Shown: in pieces, positions 52,476 through 61,126 of the stretch
How the letters are laid out: each line of letters begins with the position of its first letter
Numbering within the stretch: the first letter of the stretch is position 1
Assembly: GCF_051903075.1 (NCBI RefSeq)
Contig: NZ_CP182422.1
Coordinates: 5,518,001 to 5,582,000, forward strand
Source: Embleya sp051903075
Lineage (GTDB): Bacteria; Actinomycetota; Actinomycetes; Streptomycetales; Streptomycetaceae
Direction: 5' to 3'
DNA: 64,000 bases
Made by a program: the position numbers and the translations under genes
The notes under the pieces: model-generated
The model's input: only the letters and a program-made list of their open reading frames with translations
The model's database searches: none
Told to the model about the DNA's origin: nothing

Positions 52476-53638
52476 GCACCTCCGTCTGGCTCGACGAGCA
52501 ACCCCCGGTCCCGTTGCCCCGCTACGAGGCCGGGGCGCTGTGCGACCTGCTGCCCTCCATAGCCGCCTCCCTCGGCATGCCGGGGGAGCGGAACATCCTC
52601 GGCCTCGCGCCCGCGCGCGCCGCGTGTGTGTTCCTGATCGACGGCCTGGGGTGGGAGTTGTTGCGGGCGCATCCCGTCGAGGCGCCGTATCTGCACTCGC
52701 TCCTGGCCGGCTCGTTCGCCGGCAGCGGTACACCGCTCACCGCGGGCTTCCCGGCGACCACCGCGACCAGCCTCGCGTCGTTCGGCACCGGGCTCACCCC
52801 CGGTGTGCACGGCCTGGTCGGCTACGCGGTGGCGGTGCCCGGCGAGAACCGGCTGATGAACCAGCTGCGCTGGGTCGGCGACATCGAACCCCGGGCGTGG
52901 CAGCCGTATCCGAGCGTCCTCGAACGCGCCGCCGCGGCCGGGATCACCGTCGCGCAGGTCAACGACACCATGTTCGAGCACACGCCGCTGACCAGGGCGG
53001 CGCTCGCCGGCGGTCGCTACTTCGGCGCCGAGTTCGGCGCCCCCAGGATCGAGGCGGTACACCGGCAGTTGGCGCAGCCGGGCCCGGTGCTGATCTACAC
53101 CTACGCGAGTGAGCTGGACCGCGTCGGGCACGGCATGGGCGTCGACTCGCCCGAGTGGCGCGCGGAGTTGCGTCGGATCGACGGGGTGGTCCGGGCGATG
53201 GCCGAGGGGATGCCCGCCGACTCGGTGTTGTACGTCACGGCCGACCACGGCATGGTCGACGTAGCCCCCGAGCATCGGGTCGACGTGGACGCCGACCCCG
53301 GCCTGTCCGCCGGAGTGGCCCTGCTCGGCGGCGAGGCGCGTGCCCGGCACGTCTACACCCGACCCGGCGCGACCCGGGACGTGTACGCGATCTGGGACGA
53401 CATGCTGGGCGACCGGATGTGGGTGGTCACCCGCGACGAGGCGATCGAGTCGGGCTGGTTCGGACCCAAGGTCGAGGACCGGGTCCGCGAGCGCATCGGC
53501 GACATCGTCGCGGCGGCCTTCGGCGACGTCGCGGTCGTCGCCTCCCGGCGCGAGCCCGGCGAGTCCCGACTCACCGGCGTGCACGGCTCGATGACCGCGG
53601 CCGAACAACTGATCCCGCTGCTCGAAGTGCGGAGTTAG
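52472..53638 (+). CDS. Nucleotide pyrophosphatase/phosphodiesterase family protein
   Basis: The 388-aa protein belongs to the alkaline-phosphatase superfamily, NPP branch. Metal and nucleophile residues can be placed: Asp57 in FLIDGLG, the TTATS nucleophile region at 96-100, YASELDRVGHGMG, and VTADHGMVDV with Asp and His ligands. The later GVHGSMT segment gives the last His. Family members cleave phosphodiester or pyrophosphate bonds. No signal peptide is seen. It overlaps the DUF5998 gene by 4 bp. Confidence 0.9.
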   Translation: MSTSVWLDEQPPVPLPRYEAGALCDLLPSIAASLGMPGERNILGLAPARAACVFLIDGLGWELLRAHPVEAPYLHSLLAGSFAGSGTPLTAGFPATTATSLASFGTGLTPGVHGLVGYAVAVPGENRLMNQLRWVGDIEPRAWQPYPSVLERAAAAGITVAQVNDTMFEHTPLTRAALAGGRYFGAEFGAPRIEAVHRQLAQPGPVLIYTYASELDRVGHGMGVDSPEWRAELRRIDGVVRAMAEGMPADSVLYVTADHGMVDVAPEHRVDVDADPGLSAGVALLGGEARARHVYTRPGATRDVYAIWDDMLGDRMWVVTRDEAIESGWFGPKVEDRVRERIGDIVAAAFGDVAVVASRREPGESRLTGVHGSMTAAEQLIPLLEVRS

Positions 53639-53734
53639 CGCCTGCGCGCGCCGGATTCGGCGGGCGCGGCGCGTTTCGGTGGGCCGGGCATCTCGGCAAG
53701 CGCAGCTTTTCCGCAAGCGCAGCCTTTTCTGCAA

Positions 53735-53771
53735 ACAAAGGGGCGGCCCCCGATGGGGGTCGCCCCTTTGT
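53735..53771. terminator. Bidirectional terminator
   Basis: ACAAAGGGGCG / CGCCCCTTTGT arms (11 bp) with an inner CCCCC-GAT-GGGGG stem, between the phosphodiesterase gene and the reverse-strand small peptide gene. Confidence 0.8.
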
Positions 53772-53788
53772 GCCGAATCACCGCCGGT

Positions 53789-53875
53789 TCAGGCCTGGTT
53801 GCGCTTCTTCTGCACAGCGAGCGCGACACCCGCGGCGGCGGCGAGCAGCAGGACGATCTTGAACAGCTTGCCCAT
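53789..53875 (-). CDS. 28-aa single-helix membrane peptide
   Basis: The reverse strand reads Met-Gly-Lys-Leu-Phe-Lys, then a hydrophobic helix (IVLLLAAAAGVALAV, residues 7-21), then QKKRNQA and TGA. A GAGGGGG ribosome binding site lies 10 nt before ATG 53875, and a strong terminator follows the stop. Short one-helix peptides with a basic C terminus are often membrane-associated. I cannot name a function. The gene is below usual length cut-offs. Confidence 0.65.
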   Translation of the reverse strand: MGKLFKIVLLLAAAAGVALAVQKKRNQA

Positions 53876-54112
53876 GGAAATGGACCCCCTCGATGGTCGA
53901 AACGATGGTGCGTCTCCCGGCGGGGAAGGTCGCGGGCGACGCGGGCCCGTGTGTACGTAGGCGCACGGGTCCCGCCGATCCCGGACCCCGCTCCGGTCGG
54001 AAGCCCGTCAAGCTCGACTCTACGTCACCCGTTTGGTTCAAGGGGGGAGCGGTTTCCGGTCGGAGTGGCGGCCCGGTCCGGCCCGATCCGGCGGCGGATC
54101 GGGAGCAGTCGA

Positions 54113-54892
54113 CTATTCCGGACCATTCGGATTCGAGGCCACCGCGATCACGTTGAACAGCGCGCCCTGCGGATCCCGTATGGCGGCCACCCGGCCGTAC
54201 GGGGACTCCTCCGGTCCGCGCAGCACGGTGCCGCCCAAGTCGTCGACCCGTGCGACGCTCTCGTCCGCGTCGCGCACCGCGAAGTAGACGGCCCAGTGCG
54301 GAGGCGGCCCGTTGCGCACCCCGGCGAGTCCGCCGCGCGGCACACCGTCGACGTGGAAGGTGGCGTAGTCGAAGTCGGCGTCGGACATGTCCTGGAAGGT
54401 GACGCCGAACACGTCCGCGTAGAACCGCTTCGCCCGGTCGCTGTCCGGTGTGTACAACTCGTTCCACACCACGGCGCCGGGCTCGTTCACCACCCCCGCG
54501 CCGATGTGTTCACGCGCCTGCCAGACGGCGAACACCCCGCCCGTCGGGTCGGCGGCCACCGCCGTGCGGCCCAGCGTGCGCACGTCCATCGGCGGCACCG
54601 TCACCTCGCCGCCGGCGGCGACGACCGCGCGAGCCACCGCGTCGATGTCGTCCGCCGCGAGGTGCGTGGTCCAGGCGATCGGCCCCGGCTGCCCGGGCGC
54701 TCGGTCGAGCAGGCCGGCGACAGGCCGCCCGCCGAGGGTGCAGGTCGTGTAACCGCCCGGCGGAGCCGGCTCGATCTCGTCGTCCCAGCCGAACAGTCCG
54801 CGATAGAACGCCAGTCCGGCCGCGACATCGGGCACGGCCAGGTCCACCCAACACGGCACGCCGGTGGGATATCGCGAGGTCCACACACTCAT
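54113..54892 (-). CDS. Two-domain VOC family protein
   Basis: The 259-aa protein contains two tandem VOC modules (about 5-120 and 135-255): TGVPCWVDLAVPDVAAGLAFYRGLFGW and GAVVWNELYTPDSDRAKRFYADVFG. Each is followed by the usual beta strands (WTTHLAADDIDAVARAV, WAVYFAVRDADESVARV) and a terminal DPTGGVF/DPQGALF. Some members are hydroxylase-like or glyoxalase-like enzymes; the substrate is unknown. ATG 54892 is preferred, with AGGAGGC 5 nt upstream. It is divergent from the rhodanese gene. Confidence 0.87.
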   Translation of the reverse strand: MSVWTSRYPTGVPCWVDLAVPDVAAGLAFYRGLFGWDDEIEPAPPGGYTTCTLGGRPVAGLLDRAPGQPGPIAWTTHLAADDIDAVARAVVAAGGEVTVPPMDVRTLGRTAVAADPTGGVFAVWQAREHIGAGVVNEPGAVVWNELYTPDSDRAKRFYADVFGVTFQDMSDADFDYATFHVDGVPRGGLAGVRNGPPPHWAVYFAVRDADESVARVDDLGGTVLRGPEESPYGRVAAIRDPQGALFNVIAVASNPNGPE

Positions 54893-55002
54893 CGCTGCCT
54901 CCTCGGCAGAAGGTGACAATCGGGGACGATACGACATCGATGCTGCCGGCCGCGTGCCCCATGTGCTCGTCGCCGAGCCGTCACACGAGGCAGGATGCCG
55001 TC

Positions 55003-55845
55003 ATGAGTTCCCTGATCAGCGCGGCCGACCTGGCCGCCGCCCTGGATGGTTCGTCGCCCCCGATCGTGCTCGACGTCTCCTGGCAACTGGGCGGCCCGCC
55101 CGGCATCGACGCCTACCGGGTCGCACACGTGCCCGGCGCGCACTTCGTCGACCTCGCGAAGGAGTTGTCGGGACCGCACACCCCGACCGGCGCCGGCGGC
55201 CGGCATCCGGTGCCCGAACCGGCCGCGTTCGGCGCGGCCATGCGGCGGTACGGGATCGGCCCGGAGACCGACGTGGTCGTCTACGACGCGGGGCAGAGCA
55301 TTGCCGCGGCGCGCGCGTGGTGGTTGTTGCGCCACTTCGGTCACGACCGGGTGCGCGTGCTCGACGGCGGCCTCGGCGCCTGGACGGCAGCGAACCTGCC
55401 GGTCACCGACGTGGTGCCGGCACCCGCCGAGCCGGGCACCTTCGTACCGCGCCCCGGCGGCACGACCCGGCTCGACGCGGACCAGACCGCGGCGTTCGTG
55501 GCGGGCGGCGGTGTGCTGCTCGACGCCCGCGCCGGGGAACGTTTCCGCGGCGAGACCGAGCCGATCGACGCCAAGGCCGGCCACATCCCCGGCGCGGTCA
55601 GCGCGCCCGCGACCGACTACACCCACGCCGACGGCCGGTTCCGCGAACCCGCCGAGCTGGCGGAATACTTCGCGACCAAGGGCGTGGTTCCCGGCGCGCG
55701 GGTGGCCGCCTACTGCGGCTCCGGCGCGACCGCCGCGCACGAGGTGCTGGCGCTGCACCTGATCGGCGTACCCGCCGCGCTGTACGCCGGTTCGTGGAGC
55801 GACTGGATCTCCGACCCGGAACGCCCGGTGGCCACGGGCGAGTAG
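55003..55845 (+). CDS. Thiosulfate sulfurtransferase (two-domain rhodanese)
   Basis: The 280-aa protein carries two rhodanese domains. The N-terminal one has ARAWWLLRHFGHDRVRVLDGGLGAW and lacks a catalytic Cys (YDAGQS). The C-terminal one has LLDARAGERFRGE and the active-site loop AYCGSGATAA with Cys238. It transfers sulfane sulfur from thiosulfate or 3-mercaptopyruvate to acceptors. CAGGAT lies 6 nt before ATG 55003 with no ribosome binding site. A terminator follows. Confidence 0.93.
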   Translation: MSSLISAADLAAALDGSSPPIVLDVSWQLGGPPGIDAYRVAHVPGAHFVDLAKELSGPHTPTGAGGRHPVPEPAAFGAAMRRYGIGPETDVVVYDAGQSIAAARAWWLLRHFGHDRVRVLDGGLGAWTAANLPVTDVVPAPAEPGTFVPRPGGTTRLDADQTAAFVAGGGVLLDARAGERFRGETEPIDAKAGHIPGAVSAPATDYTHADGRFREPAELAEYFATKGVVPGARVAAYCGSGATAAHEVLALHLIGVPAALYAGSWSDWISDPERPVATGE

Positions 55846-55883
55846 CCGCGAGCGGTCGGCGCCGCCGGAGACGGGACACGACC

Positions 55884-55911
55884 AAGGAGCCGAGGAAGAC
55901 CTCGGCTCCTT
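55884..55911. terminator. Bidirectional terminator between rhodanese gene and sepH
   Basis: Perfect 12-bp stem AAGGAGCCGAGG / CCTCGGCTCCTT with an AAGA loop. Confidence 0.85.
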
Positions 55912-55928
55912 TGTGGTGTCGTCTGTGA

Positions 55929-55952
55929 TTATTCGGTTATTCGGTTATTCGC
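55929..55952. repeat. Three tandem 8-bp repeats at the end of sepH
   Basis: TTATTCGG occurs three times in a row (last base of the third copy differs), overlapping the TAA stop of sepH. Low GC for this genome. Confidence 0.8.
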
Positions 55953-57042
55953 GCCGTTTGCGCCTGCTGCCGAAGACGATCTCGTCCCAACTGGGCACTG
56001 TCGCCCGGCGGCCGGGGCGCACCCCGTCGGCCTCGGCCTGCCGGTCGGTGCTGCCGACCAGCCGCTCGCGGTGCGGGCCGACCACACCGCGCGGCACCAG
56101 CACGTTCTCGTAGGCGCTGCCCGCGCCCGCCGCCGCGGCGGGGGCCTGGGTCTCCTCCTCCTCGATCGGCTCGGCGCGCTCGGGGCGTTCCGCCCGCTCC
56201 GCGCGTTCGATCCGCTCGGGCCGCTCGACACGTTCGATCCGCTCCGGGCGCTCGGGCCGCTCCGTACGCTCGATGCTGCCCACGCGCGGGCGCTCGGCCA
56301 GCGCGGTGACGTCGATCCGCATCGGCCCGGGGGAGGCCTGCCGCTCCTGTGCGGCCGGCTCGCCGCGCAGTCCGGGTACGGCGTCGAGCAGGCTGGTGAT
56401 CGCGTCGTCGTCGCTCTCGCGCGGGATGGTGGCCAGGCGCGGGCGGAACGGGAACGGCGTCTCGGACGCCGCCGGGTGCTCGCCGATCAGCGAACGCGCC
56501 TCGTCGTCGTTGGTGGTCACCAGGCGGCGGGGCGGGTCGAAGCTCCAACTCGCCGAGCGCATCTCGCCGTCGGCGCGGTACAGCAGCAGGATCTCCCAGC
56601 TGCCGTCGTCGCGGCGCCACGAATCCCACTGCACCGACTCGGAGTCGGCGCCGCGCAGGTGCAGTCGCTCGGTGACGATCTCGCCGAGCAGCGGACCGGT
56701 GGTCTCGCCCTGGCGGCGGATCGGGGTCTTGCGGGCACGCTCGGCCATGAAGGCACGCTCGGCGAGCACCGGACCCTCGAACCGCCGTACGCGGTCCACG
56801 GGGATGCCGGCGAGCTGTGCGACCTCCTCCGCGGTGGCACCGGCCCTTATCCGGGCCTGGATGTCACGCGGACGCAGCTGGCTCTCGACCTCGATCTCGA
56901 TCTGACCGAGTCTGGCGCGGTCGCCCCGGACGGCGGCGCGGAGCCGCTCGTCGATGGGCAACATGTACTCAGTGCCGTCGGCAGCCTTCAGCACCAACCG
57001 TGTGCCGTCGTTGCTGACGGCCACGACACGCAGTTCGGGCAT
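55945..57042 (-). CDS. sepH: SepH, FtsZ-assembly regulator of cell division
   Basis: SepH is an actinobacterial cell-division protein that binds FtsZ and promotes septation. The 365-aa product has the conserved N-terminal helix-turn-helix domain (MPELRVVAVSNDGTRLVLKA, then RPRDIQARIRAGATAEEVAQLAG). An Arg/Pro/Glu-rich linker contains many (I/A/P)ER units (about 280-315). The conserved C-terminal segment ends WDEIVFGSRRKRRE. ATG 57042 follows GGGAGG by 5 nt. It is convergent with the rhodanese gene. Confidence 0.93.
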   Translation of the reverse strand: MPELRVVAVSNDGTRLVLKAADGTEYMLPIDERLRAAVRGDRARLGQIEIEVESQLRPRDIQARIRAGATAEEVAQLAGIPVDRVRRFEGPVLAERAFMAERARKTPIRRQGETTGPLLGEIVTERLHLRGADSESVQWDSWRRDDGSWEILLLYRADGEMRSASWSFDPPRRLVTTNDDEARSLIGEHPAASETPFPFRPRLATIPRESDDDAITSLLDAVPGLRGEPAAQERQASPGPMRIDVTALAERPRVGSIERTERPERPERIERVERPERIERAERAERPERAEPIEEEETQAPAAAAGAGSAYENVLVPRGVVGPHRERLVGSTDRQAEADGVRPGRRATVPSWDEIVFGSRRKRRE

Positions 57043-57496
57043 GGGGACCTCCCGGGTGGTGCCTGCCGACGTCACCTGCGTCGTTGCTCCCGCTACGAGT
57101 GTGACCTGCCCAGCCTCGGCATGACCACAACCTGACCGAGTTGTCCGGCGTGTCGGATTTATTACCTGACTGGCCGAATTGCCTTGGTTACACCATTTCG
57201 GGTAGATACCGGGGCGGTGCCCCACCCTGACCCCTGCGGTCGGTCGCCTCCCCCTTCGCGCACAGGCCTTTCCGGAACCTGGCGTGAACAGTACTCCATT
57301 CGGGGGCTCTACCGGGACACACCGCGCCGCATCGGCGCGTCCCGTTCGGACGAGTCGTTTTCGGCCGTCCGGGGTGATGTCGATCACAAGATTGGGCCGA
57401 TTGGAACGATGTCGCTGGGCCGTTCAGTCGTAACCAGGGTGAAGTCGTGTTTTTCATGATTAGCCGCCGGTTGTGAACGAACGTGCAAGGAAAGTG
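57043..57496. other. Divergent promoter region upstream of sepH
   Basis: This 454-bp region separates sepH from the membrane protein gene at 57497. GC drops near 57120-57195 and 57380-57470, as expected for promoters. I see no hairpin or operator strong enough to list. AAGGA at about 57487 is the ribosome binding site of the right-hand gene. No gene is credible here. Confidence 0.4.
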
Positions 57497-58423
57497 ATGC
57501 CGGAAAGGACCGAGCGTGAACGTCGCCGGATCGATGTCAACGGGGTGCAGGTCGTGGGCAGTGCCCTGGCGGCCATCTCCTCGGCGTTCCTGCTCTCCAC
57601 CCTCGGCGTCGCCGGGACGGTGATCGGCGCGGCGCTCGCGAGCGTGGTCGCCACCGTCGGAAGCGCGGTCTACGTCCACCTGTTCCGGCGCACCGGCGAA
57701 CAACTGCGCGACGTGCGCGCGACGCTGACCCCGCCGCCCGAGAGCGGGCCGGCCACCGAGCCGACCGCGATCCCCGACCGGCCGACGGGCGTGGCCGATC
57801 CGGGGCGGGCGACCGACGAGACGATGCTGCTGCCGGTCGGCGAGTACACCCGGACGCCGGGCGACGCCGGGGCCGAGACCGGGGCGGAGCCCGCCCCGAC
57901 CGGCGAGCGGCGGGTCTGGCTGGCCCGTTCGCTGGTCGGCGCGGTGGTGGTGTTCGTGGTGGCGATGGGCGTGGTCACCCTCGCCGAGACCGCGATCGGC
58001 CGTTCCTTCGCGAGTCTGTTCGGACACGGCGACGACGGCTCGACCATCTCGCGCATCGTCGACGACAAGCGCACCCGCGACGACACCCCGAAGTCGCCCG
58101 GCGGGGCCACCCACGGCCCGACGGGATCGACCGGATCGACGTCGAGCCACGCCCCGGACACCGGCGACAAGGCCACGTCGACCCCGAACGGCGGCGGGGG
58201 CGCGACCTCGGTGCCCTCGACCACCCCGACGACCCGGCCCAGCGGCAGCGCCTCGACGAACCCGACCGGCTCCACGCCGCCGACCACGCCCGCGTCCCCG
58301 ACCAAACCCCCGGCGGGCGGCTCGGCCGGCGGCGACACGGACGCCGGCGGCGGCGCGGCGGCCGGGAATGAGGCGGGCGGCCGGGGCGGCACGAATGCGA
58401 ACGCCGGTGCGGGTACCCGCTGA
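57497..58423 (+). CDS. Membrane protein with Ser/Thr/Pro/Gly-rich extracellular tail
   Basis: The 308-aa product starts with a basic segment (ERTERERRRIDVNG). It has two close hydrophobic helices near 23-55, a cytoplasmic linker, and a third helix near 145-165 (SLVGAVVVFVVAMGVVTLA). The final 125 residues are low-complexity Ser/Thr/Pro/Gly/Asn, probably exposed outside and able to be glycosylated. No family is recognised. ATG 57497 is preferred because AAGGA lies 5-6 nt upstream; GTG 57473 is in frame but lacks a site. Confidence 0.78.
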   Translation: MPERTERERRRIDVNGVQVVGSALAAISSAFLLSTLGVAGTVIGAALASVVATVGSAVYVHLFRRTGEQLRDVRATLTPPPESGPATEPTAIPDRPTGVADPGRATDETMLLPVGEYTRTPGDAGAETGAEPAPTGERRVWLARSLVGAVVVFVVAMGVVTLAETAIGRSFASLFGHGDDGSTISRIVDDKRTRDDTPKSPGGATHGPTGSTGSTSSHAPDTGDKATSTPNGGGGATSVPSTTPTTRPSGSASTNPTGSTPPTTPASPTKPPAGGSAGGDTDAGGGAAAGNEAGGRGGTNANAGAGTR

Positions 58424-58444
58424 CCGACCGGCGCCCCCGCTGCC

Positions 58445-59773
58445 TCAGTCGCCCAGCACCCGACGCAGATAGTCGTTGCCGAAGCGGCGCTCCGGATCGA
58501 CCCGGTTCCGCAGCGCCGTGAAGTCGGCGAACCTCGGATAGAGGTCGGCCAGGTAATTCGCGTCGCGGGTGTGCATCTTGCCCCAGTGCGGGCGCCCGCC
58601 GTGCGCGACCATGATCTTCTCCACCTCGGTGAAGTACCGCTCGTGCGGCGTCCCCTTGTACAGGTGCACCGCGATGTAGGCGGTCTCGCGCCCGTACGCG
58701 GTGGACATCCACAGATCGTCCGCCGGGGCCACGCGCACCTCGACCGGGAAGCCGATCGGCAGGCCGGCGGTGTCCACGAACGCGCGCACCTCGGTCAGCG
58801 CCTCGGTCGCCGCCGCGCGCGGCAGCGCGTACTCCATCTCGATGAAGCGCACCCGGCGCGGACTGGTGAACACCTTGTGCGAGGTGTCCGAGTAGGTGCG
58901 CGCCGACAACGCGCGGCTGGAGAGCCGGGCGATGGTGGGCACCGTGCGCGGCGCGGCACGGCCGACCCGACACGCGAGCGAGAACACCCCGTTGGACAAC
59001 AACTCGTCGTCGAGCAGGAAACGCGCCTTCGACAGCGGCTTCGCCGGCCCCTCGATCCGGTTGTTGCGCTTCACGTTGCAGTTGTCGGTGTGCGGGAACC
59101 AGTAGAACTCGAAGTGCTCGTTGTCCGCGCACAGCGCGTCGAAGTCGGCGAGCACCGCGTCGAACCGCATCGGCTCCTCGCGCGCCTCCAACAGGAAGCT
59201 CGGCTCGACGCCGAAGGTCAGTGCGGTCACGATGCCCAGCGCACCCAGACCGACCCGGGCCCCCGCGAACAACTCGGCGTTCTCGGTCGGCGAGCACGTG
59301 GTGATCTCGCCGTCGGCCAGCACGATCTCCATGCCGCGGATCTGCGCCGCCAGCGAGCCGGACGCCCGGCCCGTGCCGTGGGTGCCGGTGGAGGTGGCGC
59401 CGGCCAGGCTCTGCACCGCGATGTCGCCCATGTTGGTCAGCGCGAGGCCGTACCCGGTGAGCAGCGTGTTGAAGTCGCTCAGCCGCATCCCGGAGCCGAC
59501 CGTGATGGTGCCGGCCGCGCGGTCGAGCGCGTGCACCTCGGTCAGCCCCTCCGGGCGGATCTGTACGCCGTCGGTCACCGCGATCGAGGTGAACGAGTGG
59601 CCGGCGCCGACGGCCTTGACCGAGAGCCCCTGCGCGGCGGCGCGGCGGACCGCGGCCGAGATCTCCTCGGCCGATCCCGGGGTGAGTACCGAGTGCGGTC
59701 GCGCGGACTGGTTCCCGGTCCAGTTCCGCCAGGCGGGGGGCGTCTTGGAGACGGCGGTGCCGGCGCTGCTCAA
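58445..59773 (-). CDS. FAD-linked sugar-1,4-lactone oxidase (D-arabinono/L-gulono-lactone oxidase family)
   Basis: The 442-aa flavoenzyme has the VAO-type FAD-binding domain (VKAVGAGHSFTSIAVTDGV, GATSTGTHGTG) and an ALO C-terminal domain ending in HWGKMHTRDANYL...RFADF. Family members oxidise aldonolactones or sugar alcohols with oxygen. It looks soluble. The start is a TTG at 59773 preceded by a near-perfect AGGAGGAA site 6 nt upstream, a rare start codon rescued by a strong ribosome binding site. Confidence 0.9.
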   Translation of the reverse strand: MSSAGTAVSKTPPAWRNWTGNQSARPHSVLTPGSAEEISAAVRRAAAQGLSVKAVGAGHSFTSIAVTDGVQIRPEGLTEVHALDRAAGTITVGSGMRLSDFNTLLTGYGLALTNMGDIAVQSLAGATSTGTHGTGRASGSLAAQIRGMEIVLADGEITTCSPTENAELFAGARVGLGALGIVTALTFGVEPSFLLEAREEPMRFDAVLADFDALCADNEHFEFYWFPHTDNCNVKRNNRIEGPAKPLSKARFLLDDELLSNGVFSLACRVGRAAPRTVPTIARLSSRALSARTYSDTSHKVFTSPRRVRFIEMEYALPRAAATEALTEVRAFVDTAGLPIGFPVEVRVAPADDLWMSTAYGRETAYIAVHLYKGTPHERYFTEVEKIMVAHGGRPHWGKMHTRDANYLADLYPRFADFTALRNRVDPERRFGNDYLRRVLGD

Positions 59774-59950
59774 CGGGATTCCTCCTGGGGTCGGACGCGG
59801 GATCTGCCGGACATTACCCGCCGGTCAACGGACCGGGAAGGGGTCGCCGGAGGATGGGCGGCAACTCACCCGCGGCTCACCCGCGCCACACCCCCCGCGG
59901 CCCGGGGTGTGATGTGGGCGGGCGGGGCGCACGATGCGAGGATCACAGGC

Positions 59951-61126
59951 ATGCACGCGACACAGGCCCCCGACCCCGAGCCGTTCGACGCGCTCCTGGT
60001 GCTCTCCTTCGGCGGCCCGGACGCCCCCGACGAGGTGCTGCCGTTCCTGGAGAACGTGACCGCCGGACGCGGGGTCCCCCGCGAGCGCCTCGAAGAGGCG
60101 GCCGGCCACTACGCGCACTTCGGCGGCGCCAGTCCGATCAACGCGCAGAACCGGGCGCTGATCGCGGCCGTCGAGGCCGACCTCGCCGCCCACGGGGTGC
60201 GGCTGCCCGTCTACTGGGGCAACCGCAACTGGCGCCCCTACCTGGCAGACACCGTGCGCCGGATGGCCGACGACGGGATCGAACGCGCCGCGGTCCTGGT
60301 GACCAGCGCCTACGGCTCCTACTCGGGCTGCGCGCAGTACCACGAGAACCTGCTCGCCGCCCGCGCCGAAGTCGGCGAGCGGGCCCCGGTGTTCGACAAG
60401 CTGCGGCACTTCTTCAACCACCCGGGCTTCGTCGAGCCGCTGGTGGACCACACGGCGCAGGCGTTGGCGCGGCTGCCCGAGCGGGTCAAGGCCGGCGCCC
60501 GCCTGGTGATGGTCACCCACTCGATCCCCACCGTCACCGCACGCACCGCGGGCCCGGCCGGCAACGCCTACGTCACCCAGCACCGGGAGACCGCGCGCCT
60601 GGTCGCCGAGGGCGTCGCGCGCGCGGTCGGCCGCGAACACGACTGGGACCTGGTGTACTCCAGCCGCAGCGGCCCCCCGCAGGTCCCGTGGCTGGAGCCG
60701 GACGTCAACGACCACCTCGTCGAACTGGGCGCGGCCGGGGTGTCCGCCGTCGTGCTGGTGCCGATCGGATTCCTGTCCGACCACATGGAGGTGGTCTACG
60801 ACCTCGACGTCGAGGCCGCCGCCACGGCCGCCCGGATCGGCCTGCCGCTGGCCCGGGCCGCGACCACCGGCGCCGACCCCAGGTTCGCCGCCGCGGTGCG
60901 CGAACTCGTGCTCGAGCGGGCCGCGACGGTGCGCGGCGAGGCGCCCGCGCGGTGCGCGCTGGGCGTGCTGGGCGCCGCGCACGACGTGTGCCCGGTCGGC
61001 TGCTGTCCCGATCCCCGGACACTGCGGCCGCGCCCCGGGGCGTCGGCCCCCGACCCGGAGGCGACCGCGCGGGCGCCGCGCGGGGCGGCGCTGCTCGGTG
61101 AGCGCTCCGGCAGGATGGACCCATGA
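59951..61126 (+). CDS. cpfC: Coproporphyrin III ferrochelatase
   Basis: The enzyme inserts Fe2+ into a porphyrin; in actinobacteria the substrate is coproporphyrin III. The 391-aa protein has LVLSFGGPDAPDEVLPFLENV, PVYWGNRNWRPYL, VTSAYGSYSGCAQYHENL, VTHSIP with the catalytic His, and VPIGFLSDHMEVVYDLD. The C-terminal Cys cluster (Cys in CALGV, then VCPVGCC) suggests the [2Fe-2S] site typical of actinobacterial members. About 40 extra residues follow it. GAGGAT lies 7 nt before ATG 59951. It overlaps the next gene by 4 bp. Confidence 0.93.
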   Translation: MHATQAPDPEPFDALLVLSFGGPDAPDEVLPFLENVTAGRGVPRERLEEAAGHYAHFGGASPINAQNRALIAAVEADLAAHGVRLPVYWGNRNWRPYLADTVRRMADDGIERAAVLVTSAYGSYSGCAQYHENLLAARAEVGERAPVFDKLRHFFNHPGFVEPLVDHTAQALARLPERVKAGARLVMVTHSIPTVTARTAGPAGNAYVTQHRETARLVAEGVARAVGREHDWDLVYSSRSGPPQVPWLEPDVNDHLVELGAAGVSAVVLVPIGFLSDHMEVVYDLDVEAAATAARIGLPLARAATTGADPRFAAAVRELVLERAATVRGEAPARCALGVLGAAHDVCPVGCCPDPRTLRPRPGASAPDPEATARAPRGAALLGERSGRMDP

